64,000 nucleotides of DNA, taken from the NCBI RefSeq assembly GCF_001938945.1, contig NZ_MKIO01000041.1, positions 267,556 through 331,555 on the forward strand. Direction: 5' to 3'. Below, in pieces: positions 24,973 to 34,140 of this stretch. Made by a program: the position numbers and the translations under genes. The notes under the pieces were generated by a model that saw only the letters and a program-made list of their open reading frames with translations, was not told where the DNA came from and did no database searches. Numbering within the stretch: the stretch's first letter is position 1; each line of letters opens with the position of its first letter. The DNA comes from Xaviernesmea rhizosphaerae (GTDB lineage Bacteria; Pseudomonadota; Alphaproteobacteria; Rhizobiales; Rhizobiaceae).

Positions 24973-26055
24973 ATGGCGGATGTTCGTCTTCAGGCTGTCA
25001 GAAAGACCTTCGGCGTCCTCGACGTGATCAAGGGCGTGGATCTCGACATCCGCGCCGGCGAGTTCGTCGTCTTCGTCGGCCCTTCCGGCTGCGGCAAGTC
25101 CACGCTGCTACGGATGATCGCCGGGCTGGAGGATATCAGCGAGGGCACGCTGACCATCGGCGGCCAGACCATGAACGATGTCGATCCCTCTCAGCGCGGC
25201 ATCGCCATGGTGTTCCAGTCCTATGCGCTCTACCCGCATATGACGGTGCGCGAAAACATGGGCTTTGCGCTGCGCTTTGCCGGCATGGACAAGCAGGAGA
25301 TCGCGCGGCGCGTCCAGTCCGCCGCGCGCATCCTGGAGCTGGAACCGCTTCTGGAGCGCAAGCCCAAGGCGCTTTCCGGCGGTCAGCGCCAGCGCGTGGC
25401 GATCGGCCGGGCGATCGTGCGCAATCCGAAGGTCTTCCTGTTCGACGAACCCCTGTCCAACCTCGATGCGGAGCTGCGCGTGCACATGCGCGTGGAAATC
25501 GCCCGGCTGCACAAGGAACTGAAGACCACCGTGATCTATGTCACCCATGATCAGGTGGAAGCGATGACGCTGGCCGACAAGATCGTGGTGCTGCGCGCCG
25601 GCCAGGTGGAACAGGTGGGCGCGCCGCTCGACCTCTATGACGACCCGGCCAATCTCTTCGTCGCCGGCTTCATCGGCGCGCCGCGCATCAATGTCTTTAC
25701 AGGACAGGTGACCGCGCGGCTGCCCGGCGCGGCGGAAGTGCGGCTGGATGGCTTTGCCGAGCGACGCCTCGTCATTCCGCTCACCGGCGAAGCGCCGGCC
25801 GAGGGCACGGAGATCCGCCTGGGCATCCGCCCGGAGCATCTGACCGAGGGCGGCGCGGAGAGCCTGCCGATCGAGATCGACATGTTCGAGCATCTGGGCG
25901 GCGAAACCTTCGCCTATGGCCGCTCGCGCTCGGGCGAGACCATCATCGTCTCCACCCGCAACGGCCGCCACCTCAAGGCCGGCCAAGTGCTCGCCGCCGG
26001 CTTCGATGCCAGCAAGGCGCTGCTGTTCGACGCAGCCGGGCTACGCATTCGGTAG
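24973..26055 (+). CDS. lacK: Sugar ABC transporter ATP-binding protein LacK
   Basis: A 360-residue MalK/UgpC-type ATPase. Walker A is GPSGCGKSTLLRMIAG, the signature LSGGQRQRVAIGRAIVRNP, and Walker B VFLFDEPLSNLDAELR, with the H-loop in YVTHDQVEAMTLAD. The C-terminal half is the MalK-type TOBE regulatory domain (LGIRPEHLTEGG). AAGGAAA precedes the ATG, 9 bases after lacZ. It powers the LacEFG importer; such ATPases often serve several sugar transporters. It is the last gene of the operon and converges on the StyA-like gene. Confidence 0.9.
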   Translation: MADVRLQAVRKTFGVLDVIKGVDLDIRAGEFVVFVGPSGCGKSTLLRMIAGLEDISEGTLTIGGQTMNDVDPSQRGIAMVFQSYALYPHMTVRENMGFALRFAGMDKQEIARRVQSAARILELEPLLERKPKALSGGQRQRVAIGRAIVRNPKVFLFDEPLSNLDAELRVHMRVEIARLHKELKTTVIYVTHDQVEAMTLADKIVVLRAGQVEQVGAPLDLYDDPANLFVAGFIGAPRINVFTGQVTARLPGAAEVRLDGFAERRLVIPLTGEAPAEGTEIRLGIRPEHLTEGGAESLPIEIDMFEHLGGETFAYGRSRSGETIIVSTRNGRHLKAGQVLAAGFDASKALLFDAAGLRIR

Positions 26056-26094
26056 CGCAGCACATGACACGAAGGTTCGCGCGCCTCGTCCGCC

Positions 26095-27330
26095 TCAGGC
26101 CGCCAGCTTTTCCAGATAGGCATCCGCCTCTTCCGGCACGGCGAACCAGGGGAAGAAGTCGCGCGGATCGTCGAAGCCATTGGCGATGCGGCGTGCCAGC
26201 GCCGGATAGGCCTGAGCCGAGCCCATGATGTTGAGCACATGCGGCGGCGGCGGCATCAAGAGCGCATTGGTCCAGCCGACGACGAATTGGGCATAGGCCC
26301 AATAGGCCTCGAAGGTCGCGACCATGAAGGCCTCGTCGAAGGGCCGGTCGCCCTGGGCGAGGATGGCGTCGAGATAGCATTTCGCCGCTTTCGAGGCATT
26401 GTTGGAGCCCTGGCCGGTGATCGGATCGTTGAGGCAGACGGCATCGGCCATGCCGAGCACGACGGCGCCGGAGGGCAGGCGTCCGACGGGTTTGCGCACG
26501 GTGGGGGCGAAGGCGCCGGCCAGCCGGCCATTGTCGTCGGTGAGCGCGATGTCGCGGCAGCGCTCGGCCTCCCAGGGCAGGAAGCTGTCGAGGATGCGCT
26601 GCGACACCGCCAGATGCGCCTCGGGCGTCGTCGCCTCCTTCCAGCAGTCCATCGGGCCGCCGGGCAGGCCCTCGAACACCATGATGTCGCAAGGGCCTGA
26701 CGTGGTCAGCGCCGGGAAGGTGAAATATTCTCCGACGCCGGGGATCAGGTTGAAATTGACGGCGGAATGGTCAGGGCGCGCTTCCATGCCGGTGACATAG
26801 GTCAGCGCCAGCGCTCGCTGCGGCTTGTCGAAGGGGGAGCGTGCGGCGTCACGCTCGAACATGCGGGCGATCTCGCCCTTGCCGGCGGCGACGATCACCA
26901 GATCGCTGCGCTTGGCATAAGCCTCCAGATCCTCGATCCCGGCATCATGAATGGTCAGGCGGCCGCCGCGCGCGGTGAACTCCGCCATCCAGCGCGGGAT
27001 CTTCACGCGCTGGTCGACGCTCTGCGCCTTGCGGTCGAGCTTGCCGTTCCAATCCACGGCCTTGCCCGCGCCATCGGGCGCCGGCACCACGAAGTTGATG
27101 GAGTCGACAGGCGGACAGCTGTCCTCCCAGAAATTCAGGTCAAGCGCGCGCTCGTTTTCCAGAGCGGTGTGAAACATGCACTGGCTGGACAGAACCCGCC
27201 CGCCAGCGATCTCCTCAGCCGTACGGTTCTGGACGACCTCGACCTGATGGCCCGCCGCCAGCAGTCCGCAGGCAAGCTGGAGGCCCGACTGGCCGCCGCC
27301 GACGATGGTAAAGGACTTTTCTCTGCTCAT
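26095..27330 (-). CDS. StyA-like FAD monooxygenase (styrene/indole epoxidase family)
   Basis: A 411-residue two-component flavin monooxygenase oxygenase component. The FAD-binding Rossmann motif TIVGGGQSGLQLACGLL is at the N-terminus. The substrate domain typical of styrene monooxygenase (VLSSQCMFHTALENER; DLNFWED) follows, and GMADAVCLNDPITGQGSNNA is the second flavin-binding segment. Relatives epoxidise styrene or indole using reduced FAD from a partner reductase. The partner flavin reductase and an SDR are upstream on the same strand with a divergent AraC regulator. That set matches the iifC-B-D-R genes of Acinetobacter indole degradation, so indole is the favoured substrate by inference. 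AAGGGGAA precedes the start. Confidence 0.8.
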   Translation of the reverse strand: MSREKSFTIVGGGQSGLQLACGLLAAGHQVEVVQNRTAEEIAGGRVLSSQCMFHTALENERALDLNFWEDSCPPVDSINFVVPAPDGAGKAVDWNGKLDRKAQSVDQRVKIPRWMAEFTARGGRLTIHDAGIEDLEAYAKRSDLVIVAAGKGEIARMFERDAARSPFDKPQRALALTYVTGMEARPDHSAVNFNLIPGVGEYFTFPALTTSGPCDIMVFEGLPGGPMDCWKEATTPEAHLAVSQRILDSFLPWEAERCRDIALTDDNGRLAGAFAPTVRKPVGRLPSGAVVLGMADAVCLNDPITGQGSNNASKAAKCYLDAILAQGDRPFDEAFMVATFEAYWAYAQFVVGWTNALLMPPPPHVLNIMGSAQAYPALARRIANGFDDPRDFFPWFAVPEEADAYLEKLAA

Positions 27331-27407
27331 CTCATTCCCCTTTTTTGCGAAACTGCTTCTTCTGGCATGTCATTGTCGAAGGTGGGCGCGACGCGCGGGT
27401 CCTGTGC

Positions 27408-28190
27408 TTATTCCATCAGCAGCGGAATGGCCGGCTCGGCCCGCTCCGGGCCCATGGCGGTGTAGCCGCCATCGACGCGCAGGTCGGTTCCGGTGACGAA
27501 GCTCGCATGGTCGGACAGCAGGAAGGCCACGGCCTCGGCCACCTCGTCCGGGCCGCCAGTGCGCTTGATCAGGTGAAAGGCGCCGGCCACCTTGTCGGCC
27601 TTTTCCCTGACATCGCCGGTCAGTTCCACCATGACATTGCTCCAGGTCCAGCCGGGCGAGACGGCATTGACGCGGATACCGTCGCTGGCGAGATCCATGG
27701 CCTGGTTGCGGGTGAGCTGCAGGATCGCGGCCTTGGAAACGGGATAGACCCAGCGCCCGGTCTGGGCGAGGCGCGCGGAGATCGATCCGAAATTGACAAT
27801 CGCCCCCCGGTTCTTCGCCAGATGCGGCCGCGCGGCCTGCATCAGCACGACTGAGCCGACGAGGTTGATATCCAGCGCCTTCAGCCAGTCGGCGCGCGTG
27901 GTCTCAGCGCCATTGTCGAGATAGGTGCAGGCGACGTTGACGAGAAAATCCAGCCGGCCGGTGGTCTCCACCACCTTGGCCACCAGCGCGGCCACGCTGG
28001 CATCGCTGGTAATGTCCGTCTCGATGAAATGCGCGCCTGGCACCGCCGCGGCCACGGCGCGGCCGCCCGCGGCATTGATGTCGGCGATCACGGGCGTGAC
28101 GCCATAAGACGCCAGCACCTCGGCCACGCCGCGCCCGATCAGTGTCGCGCCGCCGGAGATGATCGCGGTCTTTCCGTTCAATCCACGCAT
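27408..28190 (-). CDS. Short-chain dehydrogenase/reductase (indole dihydrodiol dehydrogenase-like)
   Basis: A 260-residue classical SDR. The NAD(P) motif is a variant of TGxxxGIG, reading ISGGATLIGRGVAEVLASYG. The conserved asparagine lies in VNVACTYLDN (normally NNAG, here altered). The catalytic Ser-Tyr-Lys is in GSISARLAQTGRWVYPVSKAA, with the usual PGWTWSNV turn. The start at 28190 has GGGGAA upstream. It lies between the flavin reductase and the StyA-like oxygenase, like IifB, which oxidises the indole dihydrodiol in Acinetobacter. A role in the same pathway is inferred from position. Confidence 0.8.
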   Translation of the reverse strand: MRGLNGKTAIISGGATLIGRGVAEVLASYGVTPVIADINAAGGRAVAAAVPGAHFIETDITSDASVAALVAKVVETTGRLDFLVNVACTYLDNGAETTRADWLKALDINLVGSVVLMQAARPHLAKNRGAIVNFGSISARLAQTGRWVYPVSKAAILQLTRNQAMDLASDGIRVNAVSPGWTWSNVMVELTGDVREKADKVAGAFHLIKRTGGPDEVAEAVAFLLSDHASFVTGTDLRVDGGYTAMGPERAEPAIPLLME

Positions 28191-28327
28191 GCAGTTCCCC
28201 TTTTTGCTTGTTAATGGCCAGGGCTTCGAGGCATGGGCGCGCGCAGGCGCAATCGGGCAGCGCGGCTCGTGCCCCGGCAGTGCCACGGCATCTTCCGATT
28301 GTTCTGTGGATGCGATGATCCGGCCCG

Positions 28328-28834
28328 TCAGGCGATCGCCGGCATGGCGGCAAGCCGGGAGAAGGCGCCGTTGCCATAGATCAGCGGGCCGTCGAGGCAG
28401 TCGGCCAGATGCGTGGCGGCCACGGTGCCGATCAGGATCAGATGCGTGCCGAAGGGCTTGACCTCGGCCAGCCGGCATTCAAAGGCGACAGCGGCATCGC
28501 CGAGCACTGGCGCGCCGGTCACCCGCCGGTGCCAGAGGCCGGCAGCGCCGAAGCGCTCTTCCCGCGCAAGGCCCGCCCGTCCGGCAAAGACTTCGGCCAC
28601 GCCTTGATGATCGAGGCCGAGCACGTTGACGGCGAAGACGCCGCTGGCCTCGACCACGGCCGCCACCGAGCTTTCGCGGTTGACGCAGGCCAGCAGCGAG
28701 GGCGGATCGGTGGAAAGCGAGCAGACGGCCGTGGCCGTCAGCCCGCAGCGCCGGCCGTCAAGGTCGAGAGAGGTGATGATGGTGACGCCGCCTGCGAGCT
28801 TGCGCATGCCGGCGCGAAAATCGTCGCTGCCCAT
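28328..28834 (-). CDS. Flavin reductase, StyB/IifD-like
   Basis: A 168-residue flavin reductase of the short FMN-binding split-barrel family. It starts FRAGMRKLAGGVTIITS; GLTATAVCSLSTDPPSLLAC is the flavin-binding segment and FAVNVLG follows, as in HpaC/StyB proteins. It would supply reduced flavin to the StyA-like monooxygenase two genes downstream. AAAAGGGAA precedes the start. It is the first gene of the operon, and its start faces the AraC regulator across about 190 bases that must hold both promoters. Confidence 0.85.
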   Translation of the reverse strand: MGSDDFRAGMRKLAGGVTIITSLDLDGRRCGLTATAVCSLSTDPPSLLACVNRESSVAAVVEASGVFAVNVLGLDHQGVAEVFAGRAGLAREERFGAAGLWHRRVTGAPVLGDAAVAFECRLAEVKPFGTHLILIGTVAATHLADCLDGPLIYGNGAFSRLAAMPAIA

Positions 28835-29022
28835 GGTCTGTTCCCTTTTGCGATGGAGTTCGCATTTATTTTATGCTTCAATTTTCAAGGATGATCCGGC
28901 AGAGCCCGTCGCTTCGCAATCCGTTTTGCGCGGGCGATTGTCCAGATCCGGCAGGGCAAGCACCCTGCGCCCGCCCGAACGCCCCCGTCTTGATGCCCCG
29001 TCTTGAAACAAGGACATGCCGC

Positions 29023-30036
29023 ATGAAGATCGCCAGCCAGACCATCGATTTCTCCCATCACCGGCGGGTGGACACCCGCGCGATCGACGAGGCGCGCGAG
29101 GCGATCGGCCGGATCTTCTGTCCGCATTTCCTCGATGTGACCGATCGCGCCCGCGCCCGCTTCCACGCCCGCCATGCCGTGGCCGATGGGCCCGGCTATT
29201 CGGTCAACCTCGTTTCCTATGGCGCGGAGGTGGAGATCGATCCGGGGGAGCTGTCGCGCTTCTTCCTGCTTCAGCTGCCGCTCAAGGGGCATGCGCGGGT
29301 GCGCTGCGGCACGGCCATGGTGGAGGCCGCCGCCGGGCGGCGCGCCAGCCTGCTGTCCCCGACGCTTGCAACCCGCATGCGCTGGATGGAGGGCTGCGAG
29401 AAGCTGATCGTGCTGATCGAGCGCGCGGCCGTGGAGTGCCACGCCGCCGCCTTCGACGGCGGGCGCGACGGGCCTGTGGAATTTTCGCCGGAGATCGATC
29501 TCACAGCCCCCGTGGGACGGGCGGCGCTGCAGCATGCCGTCCTGATGGCGGCCGCCGCCGTCAGTCCGTTGCCGCTGCCGGAAGCCTATCGCCTGCTGCT
29601 GCGCGATGGCCTGATCAGTCTCCTGTTCAACGGGCTCGGCCACAACCGTAGCGCCCCCTCGCCCCGGCCAGGCACCGTGGATGCACCAGCCCCGGTGCGC
29701 CGGGCGCAGGCCTTCATCGAGGCCCACGCCGCCCACCCCATCACCACGGCGGAAATCGCCACCGCCGCCGGCCTCTCACTGCGCAGCCTGCAGGACGCCT
29801 TTCGCAAGGCGCGCGGCATGACGCTGATCGAGGCGCTGCAGGCCGCAAGGCTGGAGAAGCTCCGGGCGAAGCTGTTGCGGCCGGAGGAGGCGCTGACGGT
29901 CGCCGATGCCGTTTTCGACTGCGGGCTCGGCCATCTCGGCCGGGCGGCTGCGGCCTATCGGGATCGCTACGGCGAAACACCCTCGCAGACGTTGCGCCGG
30001 GGGCTGCCGCAGGCGAGGCATGGTATGAGGACGTGA
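29023..30036 (+). CDS. AraC family regulator of the monooxygenase cluster
   Basis: A 337-residue AraC regulator. The N-terminal part (about 1-190) is the AraC_binding_2 type seen in regulators of aromatic oxygenases (RFFLLQLPLKGHARVRCG). The C-terminal AraC HTH runs from about 225 (ITTAEIATAAGLSLRSLQDA, then LTVADAVFDCGLGHLGRAAA). AAGGA eight bases upstream supports the ATG at 29023; an in-frame ATG at 28993 is less likely. It is divergent from the flavin reductase, like iifR from the Acinetobacter operon, so it probably activates the cluster in response to the aromatic substrate. Confidence 0.82.
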   Translation: MKIASQTIDFSHHRRVDTRAIDEAREAIGRIFCPHFLDVTDRARARFHARHAVADGPGYSVNLVSYGAEVEIDPGELSRFFLLQLPLKGHARVRCGTAMVEAAAGRRASLLSPTLATRMRWMEGCEKLIVLIERAAVECHAAAFDGGRDGPVEFSPEIDLTAPVGRAALQHAVLMAAAAVSPLPLPEAYRLLLRDGLISLLFNGLGHNRSAPSPRPGTVDAPAPVRRAQAFIEAHAAHPITTAEIATAAGLSLRSLQDAFRKARGMTLIEALQAARLEKLRAKLLRPEEALTVADAVFDCGLGHLGRAAAAYRDRYGETPSQTLRRGLPQARHGMRT

Positions 30037-30166
30037 GCAGCGAACCGAAAAGCCGGAACCGCTATTCGGTCCGGCGCTCGGAAGCACGGCGTGATCGCGA
30101 AGGCACAATCCGAACCTGCGACAGGCCGGCATACAGTGCGCGATGCCGTTGTCTCTGCGCCGCGCA

Positions 30167-31324
30167 TCACCGCGCCGAGCGCATCCGCGTGATGGTCCGG
30201 CCATCGTCGAAGGACAGCACCCGGTTTCGGCCGGCGTTCTTGGCGTGATAGAGCGCCTTGTCGGCGCGGCTGCAGGCGCTGCGCAGATCGTCCTCGCTTT
30301 CCCGTACCCGCGCCAGACCGATGCTGACGGTGACGTGCACGATCTCGCCCATCTCGCTTTCGAGCTGGCGGCGCTCGATGGCGGCGCGCATGCGCTCGGC
30401 GATCTGGGCGGCATCGCCGGCCTCTACAGGCAGATGAACACAGAACTCCTCGCCGCCATAGCGTGCGACCAGACCATTGCGCGGTGTGAGATGGCGCAGC
30501 GTCTCGGCGATCGACTTCAGCACGTCATCGCCGCCGGCATGGCCGAAGCGGTCGTTGATCGATTTGAACCTGTCGACGTCGATCAGCAGGATCACGTCGT
30601 CCGCCTTCAGCTGCGGACCGACCGAGCGCTCGAAGGCGCGGCGGTTTGCGACGCCGGTCAGCCCGTCCGTGTCGGCAAGACGCTGCAGCTTGATATGTTG
30701 CCGCTCGCTGATCAGCACGGTGACGAGGTAGGTGAACAGGAATTTCGTCACGATCAGCAGGAAAAAGATCGACGCGGGCGAAATCAGCCAGAACTCATTG
30801 GTGAGAAACTCCACGGCCGCAACACCGCATAGAAGGCCGCTTGCCCCCGTCACCCCCGCGAGAAGCGGGCGAACCCTGAGCGGCTCCACGGCATTGTCGC
30901 GCCACACGACGATGGCGGAGAAGATCAGGCTGGCGCAGGCCATCCCCATGAACAGGGCTCCGCGAACGCTGTCGACTGCATGAAGCCCGGCAAGTGTGGC
31001 TGGCGCCATCACCGCCAGCGTCACGCCAAAGACGTGCCATAGCGAGATCCGCCGGCTTTGTCCGCTCAGATGCGTCAATCCCATGGCCCAGAGCGCATAG
31101 GCGGCGACGCCCATGAGCAGCGTCGTCCAGGCGAGAATTGCGTAGTTCCACGCCTGGGGATCAAGACCGGCCGCAATGGTCGAGCCGATGGACAGAAGCG
31201 CGAAGCAGGCGGCAATCGCCACGACGCCATCCGTATTGGGCAGGGTCCTGCGCATGAACAGAAGCACGATCGCACCGGCAATGTAGGATGTCTTCTGCAG
31301 AAGGAGGACGGTCGAAATGTCCAC
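30167..31324 (-). CDS. Membrane GGDEF diguanylate cyclase
   Basis: A 385-residue protein. About six membrane spans fill residues 5-205, followed by a GGDEF domain from about 212. The active site is ARYGGEEF and the metal-binding strand VILLIDVDRFKSINDRFGH is intact, so it should make cyclic di-GMP. The inhibitory RxxD site that normally precedes the loop is replaced by PRNG, so product inhibition at that site is probably absent. The start is a GTG at 31324 with AGGAA upstream. It lies alone, convergent with the AraC gene. The N-terminal segment is not a sensor domain I can name. Confidence 0.88.
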   Translation of the reverse strand: MDISTVLLLQKTSYIAGAIVLLFMRRTLPNTDGVVAIAACFALLSIGSTIAAGLDPQAWNYAILAWTTLLMGVAAYALWAMGLTHLSGQSRRISLWHVFGVTLAVMAPATLAGLHAVDSVRGALFMGMACASLIFSAIVVWRDNAVEPLRVRPLLAGVTGASGLLCGVAAVEFLTNEFWLISPASIFFLLIVTKFLFTYLVTVLISERQHIKLQRLADTDGLTGVANRRAFERSVGPQLKADDVILLIDVDRFKSINDRFGHAGGDDVLKSIAETLRHLTPRNGLVARYGGEEFCVHLPVEAGDAAQIAERMRAAIERRQLESEMGEIVHVTVSIGLARVRESEDDLRSACSRADKALYHAKNAGRNRVLSFDDGRTITRMRSAR

Positions 31325-31478
31325 GGTCGTTCCTGATGTTCAAGGAGAGCCTCCGGCCGAACCCGCAAGCCGCGTGCTCTCGCTCTTGTCTTCGCCTTGG
31401 AAATCCCCAAAGCCGCTGGTTACTCGTCTTTCCAATGCCAACGTCCGGCAATCGCATGCGGGCAGGCGTCACAGACGG

Positions 31479-31580
31479 GCGCATCCGACCGAAAGGCGCG
31501 AACCGGTCTTCAGAAAAATCCGCTGCAGACCTGAAAACCGACATCATCGACGCGCGAACTGCTTTCCGTTCGATTCTCTC
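31479..31580 (+). repeat. Degenerate family A repeat
   Basis: About 102 bases (GCGCATCCGACCGAAAGGCG to CCGTTCGATTCTCT) aligning along the family A element with many substitutions. It occupies much of the 372-base gap between the diguanylate cyclase start and the RpiR gene, where I see no gene. Confidence 0.55.
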
Positions 31581-31696
31581 GGCAAAGAGCCTTCTGCAAT
31601 CCGTCCCGCCGCACGCTGAGACCACGAAGCCTAGTCGCGAATCCTAAAGAAACCTTCCTCACGGGCAAGACCCCGTCGACCGGCACGGGCCGGCAT

Positions 31697-32548
31697 CTAT
31701 TTGCTGTAGGCGCCGAACCTGTCCTGCGACACGGAGATCCGCTCCACATGCGCCTTGCCGCGCTCGCCGAGCGCCAGCACGACGTCCTGCATCAGCAGAT
31801 TGAGGCTGAAATTGATGCCGACGGGCAGGCCGAGGAAATAATAGGACTCGCTGGGAAAGACGATGGTCTTGTCGGTCAGCTCCGCCGCCCAGTCGCACAG
31901 CTCGTCGCAGAACACGATGACCTCGGCCCCCTCTTCCCGCGCGGCCCGCGCCAGGCGCGGACCATTGGCGCCATAACGAAAGGTGTCGATGATGATCAGC
32001 ACCTTGCCTTTGGCGCCGGAGGCGAAGAATTCGCCGTACACACCATCCGCGCCATCAAGCACCGTGACGTTGTTGCGGATGTAGCGCAGGCGCATGGCCA
32101 GGCCCCCCGCCAGATAATGCATGGTCTGGAAACCGGCCAGAAAGACCGCCTCGGTCTCCGCCACCAGGCGCACCACCTCGCGCCAGAGAAAGGTGCGGCG
32201 ATGTTCCAGGGCGCAATTGATCGCCGTCAGCGCCACCTGATGATCGCTGTTGAGATCGCGCCCGCCGAGGGACAGGCTGAAATCACCGTAGCGGTTGTCG
32301 AGACGGGCGGCGCCATGGGCGTAGAGATCGGCCTTGATCTTGCTGCGCGCTTCCAGCGAGCTCTCATAGCCGAGCTTCTTGAAGAAGCGGCTGACGGTCA
32401 TCGGGCTGACATCGAGCTTCTTGGCGATCTCGGCGCTGGACTCGATCGCCACGACCTCGGGCCGGCTGAGCAGGTAATCGGCGATCCGCTGCTCGAGCTT
32501 GGTCAGGCTCGCCTGCGCCGAGGCGATGGTCTGCGCAAGGTCCGTCAT
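31697..32548 (-). CDS. RpiR/MurR family transcriptional regulator
   Basis: A 283-residue regulator with an N-terminal RpiR-type HTH (residues about 1-77, with SSAEIAKKLDVSPMTVSRFF and KKLGYESS) and a C-terminal SIS phosphosugar-binding domain (about 120-260, including VFLAGFQTMHYLAGGLAMRL and KVLIIIDTFRYG). RpiR proteins usually sense phosphosugars, and some control peptide or cell-wall recycling genes. It is divergent from the dipeptidase and Dpp-type transporter genes across a 460-base AT-rich gap, so it is the likely regulator of that operon. Confidence 0.85.
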   Translation of the reverse strand: MTDLAQTIASAQASLTKLEQRIADYLLSRPEVVAIESSAEIAKKLDVSPMTVSRFFKKLGYESSLEARSKIKADLYAHGAARLDNRYGDFSLSLGGRDLNSDHQVALTAINCALEHRRTFLWREVVRLVAETEAVFLAGFQTMHYLAGGLAMRLRYIRNNVTVLDGADGVYGEFFASGAKGKVLIIIDTFRYGANGPRLARAAREEGAEVIVFCDELCDWAAELTDKTIVFPSESYYFLGLPVGINFSLNLLMQDVVLALGERGKAHVERISVSQDRFGAYSK

Positions 32549-32640
32549 GCCGCGCGCTCCGAGGATCCTGCCCTGCCCGCCAGGTTCGTTTTCATGCCGA
32601 TACCCCTGTCCGCGCCCCGCACCACCCAGGGCTCAAGCCG

Positions 32641-32830
32641 GGTGGTGGCGGAATGTTTCGATCATAACATATCACAAGGCACTGTTTTGCAATTCAATTT
32701 CTAAAAATTCCCGGCCACTCACGATAGAATGCAAAAGATATGGTACGAAGCAATCTATTTTATTGACGCGCCGCACGATATGAATTTTACTCAGTGCAGA
32801 AATTAAAAAGAGACGATGGGGAATCATGAA
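32641..32830. promoter_or_regulatory. AT-rich control region between the RpiR and dipeptidase genes
   Basis: This stretch is far richer in A+T than its surroundings. It contains AATTTCTAAAAATTC (32696-32710) and, inverted, GAATTTT (32782-32788) with AGAAATT (32798-32804), so the half-sites AATTTCT and AAAATTC occur twice with different spacing. These are candidate RpiR operators. No gene is visible in 32549-33008. Confidence 0.4.
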
Positions 32831-33008
32831 CAGCCAGCCGGGACAGCCATACAGAGCGACCTGACGAGCAGGGCAGCGCGTGAGCGCATGCGGCCTTGAA
32901 GGCCCAGCTGTGCGCAACACAGAACGATCAATCTTGAAAAGCCGGCAAGCGCAGAACGCTGCCGGCAACGGCTTCGGCATGTCTGCGGCCTGATGAAAGC
33001 GGAATTCG

Positions 33009-34097
33009 ATGCAGCAGGTTTTCGACGGCCATAATGATGTCCTGTTCCGGCTCTGGACGCTGTCGCTTGACGGTCGCGATCCGGTCGCGGCCTTTCGCGA
33101 TGGCGATGGCGCGGGCCATATCGACCTGCCGCGCGCCCGTACCGGCGGCCTTGCCGGCGGGCTCTGCGCCATTTTTGTCCCCTCCGAAGGCGGCCTCGTC
33201 GTCAGCCATCCCGCCACGGACGGCGCCTATGTGACGCCCATGGCCGAGCCGGTGGCCCAGCCGCAGGCGCTGGAGATCGCCAAGGCCATGCTCGGCATCG
33301 CCCGCGACATCGAAGCGGGCGGCGGCTGGCAGCTGTGCCGCAGCACGGCCGAAATCCGCGCGGCCATGGCCGCCGGGCGCTTTTCCACCGTGCTGCATCT
33401 GGAAGGTTGCGAGCCGATCGGCCCGGATCTGGCCGAACTCGAAACCTTCCATGCCGCCGGCCTGCGCTCGCTCGGCCCGGTGTGGAGCCGGCACAACATC
33501 TTCGGCCACGGCGTTCCCTTCGCCTTCCCCATGTCGCCGGATACGGGGCCGGGCCTGACCGAGCACGGCTTCGCGCTGGTCAGGGCCTGCAACCGGCTGG
33601 GCATTGCCGTGGATCTCGCCCATATCACCGAACAGGGCTTCTGGGACGTGGCGCGCACCACGGACAAGCCGCTGATCGCCACCCATTCCAATGCCCATGC
33701 GCTGACGCCGGTGGCGCGCAACCTCACCGACCGGCAGCTCGACGCCATTCGCGAGAGCCGGGGCGTGGTGGGCCTGAACTATGCCACCACCATGCTGCGC
33801 CCCGACGGCCTCGACGATGCGGCGACGCCGCTCTCCGACATGGTGCGCCACATCGACCACCTCGTCGCCCGCCTCGGCATCGACGGCGTCGCGCTCGGCT
33901 CGGACTTCGACGGCGCGACGATCCCGCGGGCAATAAGCGATGCCGCCGGCAATCAGGCGTTGATCGACGCGCTCAAGGCCGCTGGCTATGGTGACGACGA
34001 CTTGAGCAAGCTGTGCTGCGACAACTGGCTGCGCGTGCTGGGCGAGGCCTGGCACGAGGGCGCCGCGAACGACACCGGGCGGCATCAGGCGGCCTGA
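33009..34097 (+). CDS. Membrane dipeptidase-type peptidase, family M19
   Basis: A 362-residue M19 (renal dipeptidase) enzyme. FDGHNDVLFRLW holds the first zinc ligands, HLEGCEPIG the bridging glutamate and THSNAHAL a later histidine, while VALGSDFDGA is the conserved C-terminal loop. No signal peptide is seen, so it probably acts in the cytoplasm. Bacterial members hydrolyse dipeptides, often with a D-residue at the C-terminus. It is 43 bases ahead of the peptide-binding protein of a Dpp-type transporter, so imported dipeptides are the likely substrates. Confidence 0.87.
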   Translation: MQQVFDGHNDVLFRLWTLSLDGRDPVAAFRDGDGAGHIDLPRARTGGLAGGLCAIFVPSEGGLVVSHPATDGAYVTPMAEPVAQPQALEIAKAMLGIARDIEAGGGWQLCRSTAEIRAAMAAGRFSTVLHLEGCEPIGPDLAELETFHAAGLRSLGPVWSRHNIFGHGVPFAFPMSPDTGPGLTEHGFALVRACNRLGIAVDLAHITEQGFWDVARTTDKPLIATHSNAHALTPVARNLTDRQLDAIRESRGVVGLNYATTMLRPDGLDDAATPLSDMVRHIDHLVARLGIDGVALGSDFDGATIPRAISDAAGNQALIDALKAAGYGDDDLSKLCCDNWLRVLGEAWHEGAANDTGRHQAA

Positions 34098-34140
34098 AAA
34101 ACCCACGTCCATTCAACAAAACAACATCAAGGGGAATGCC

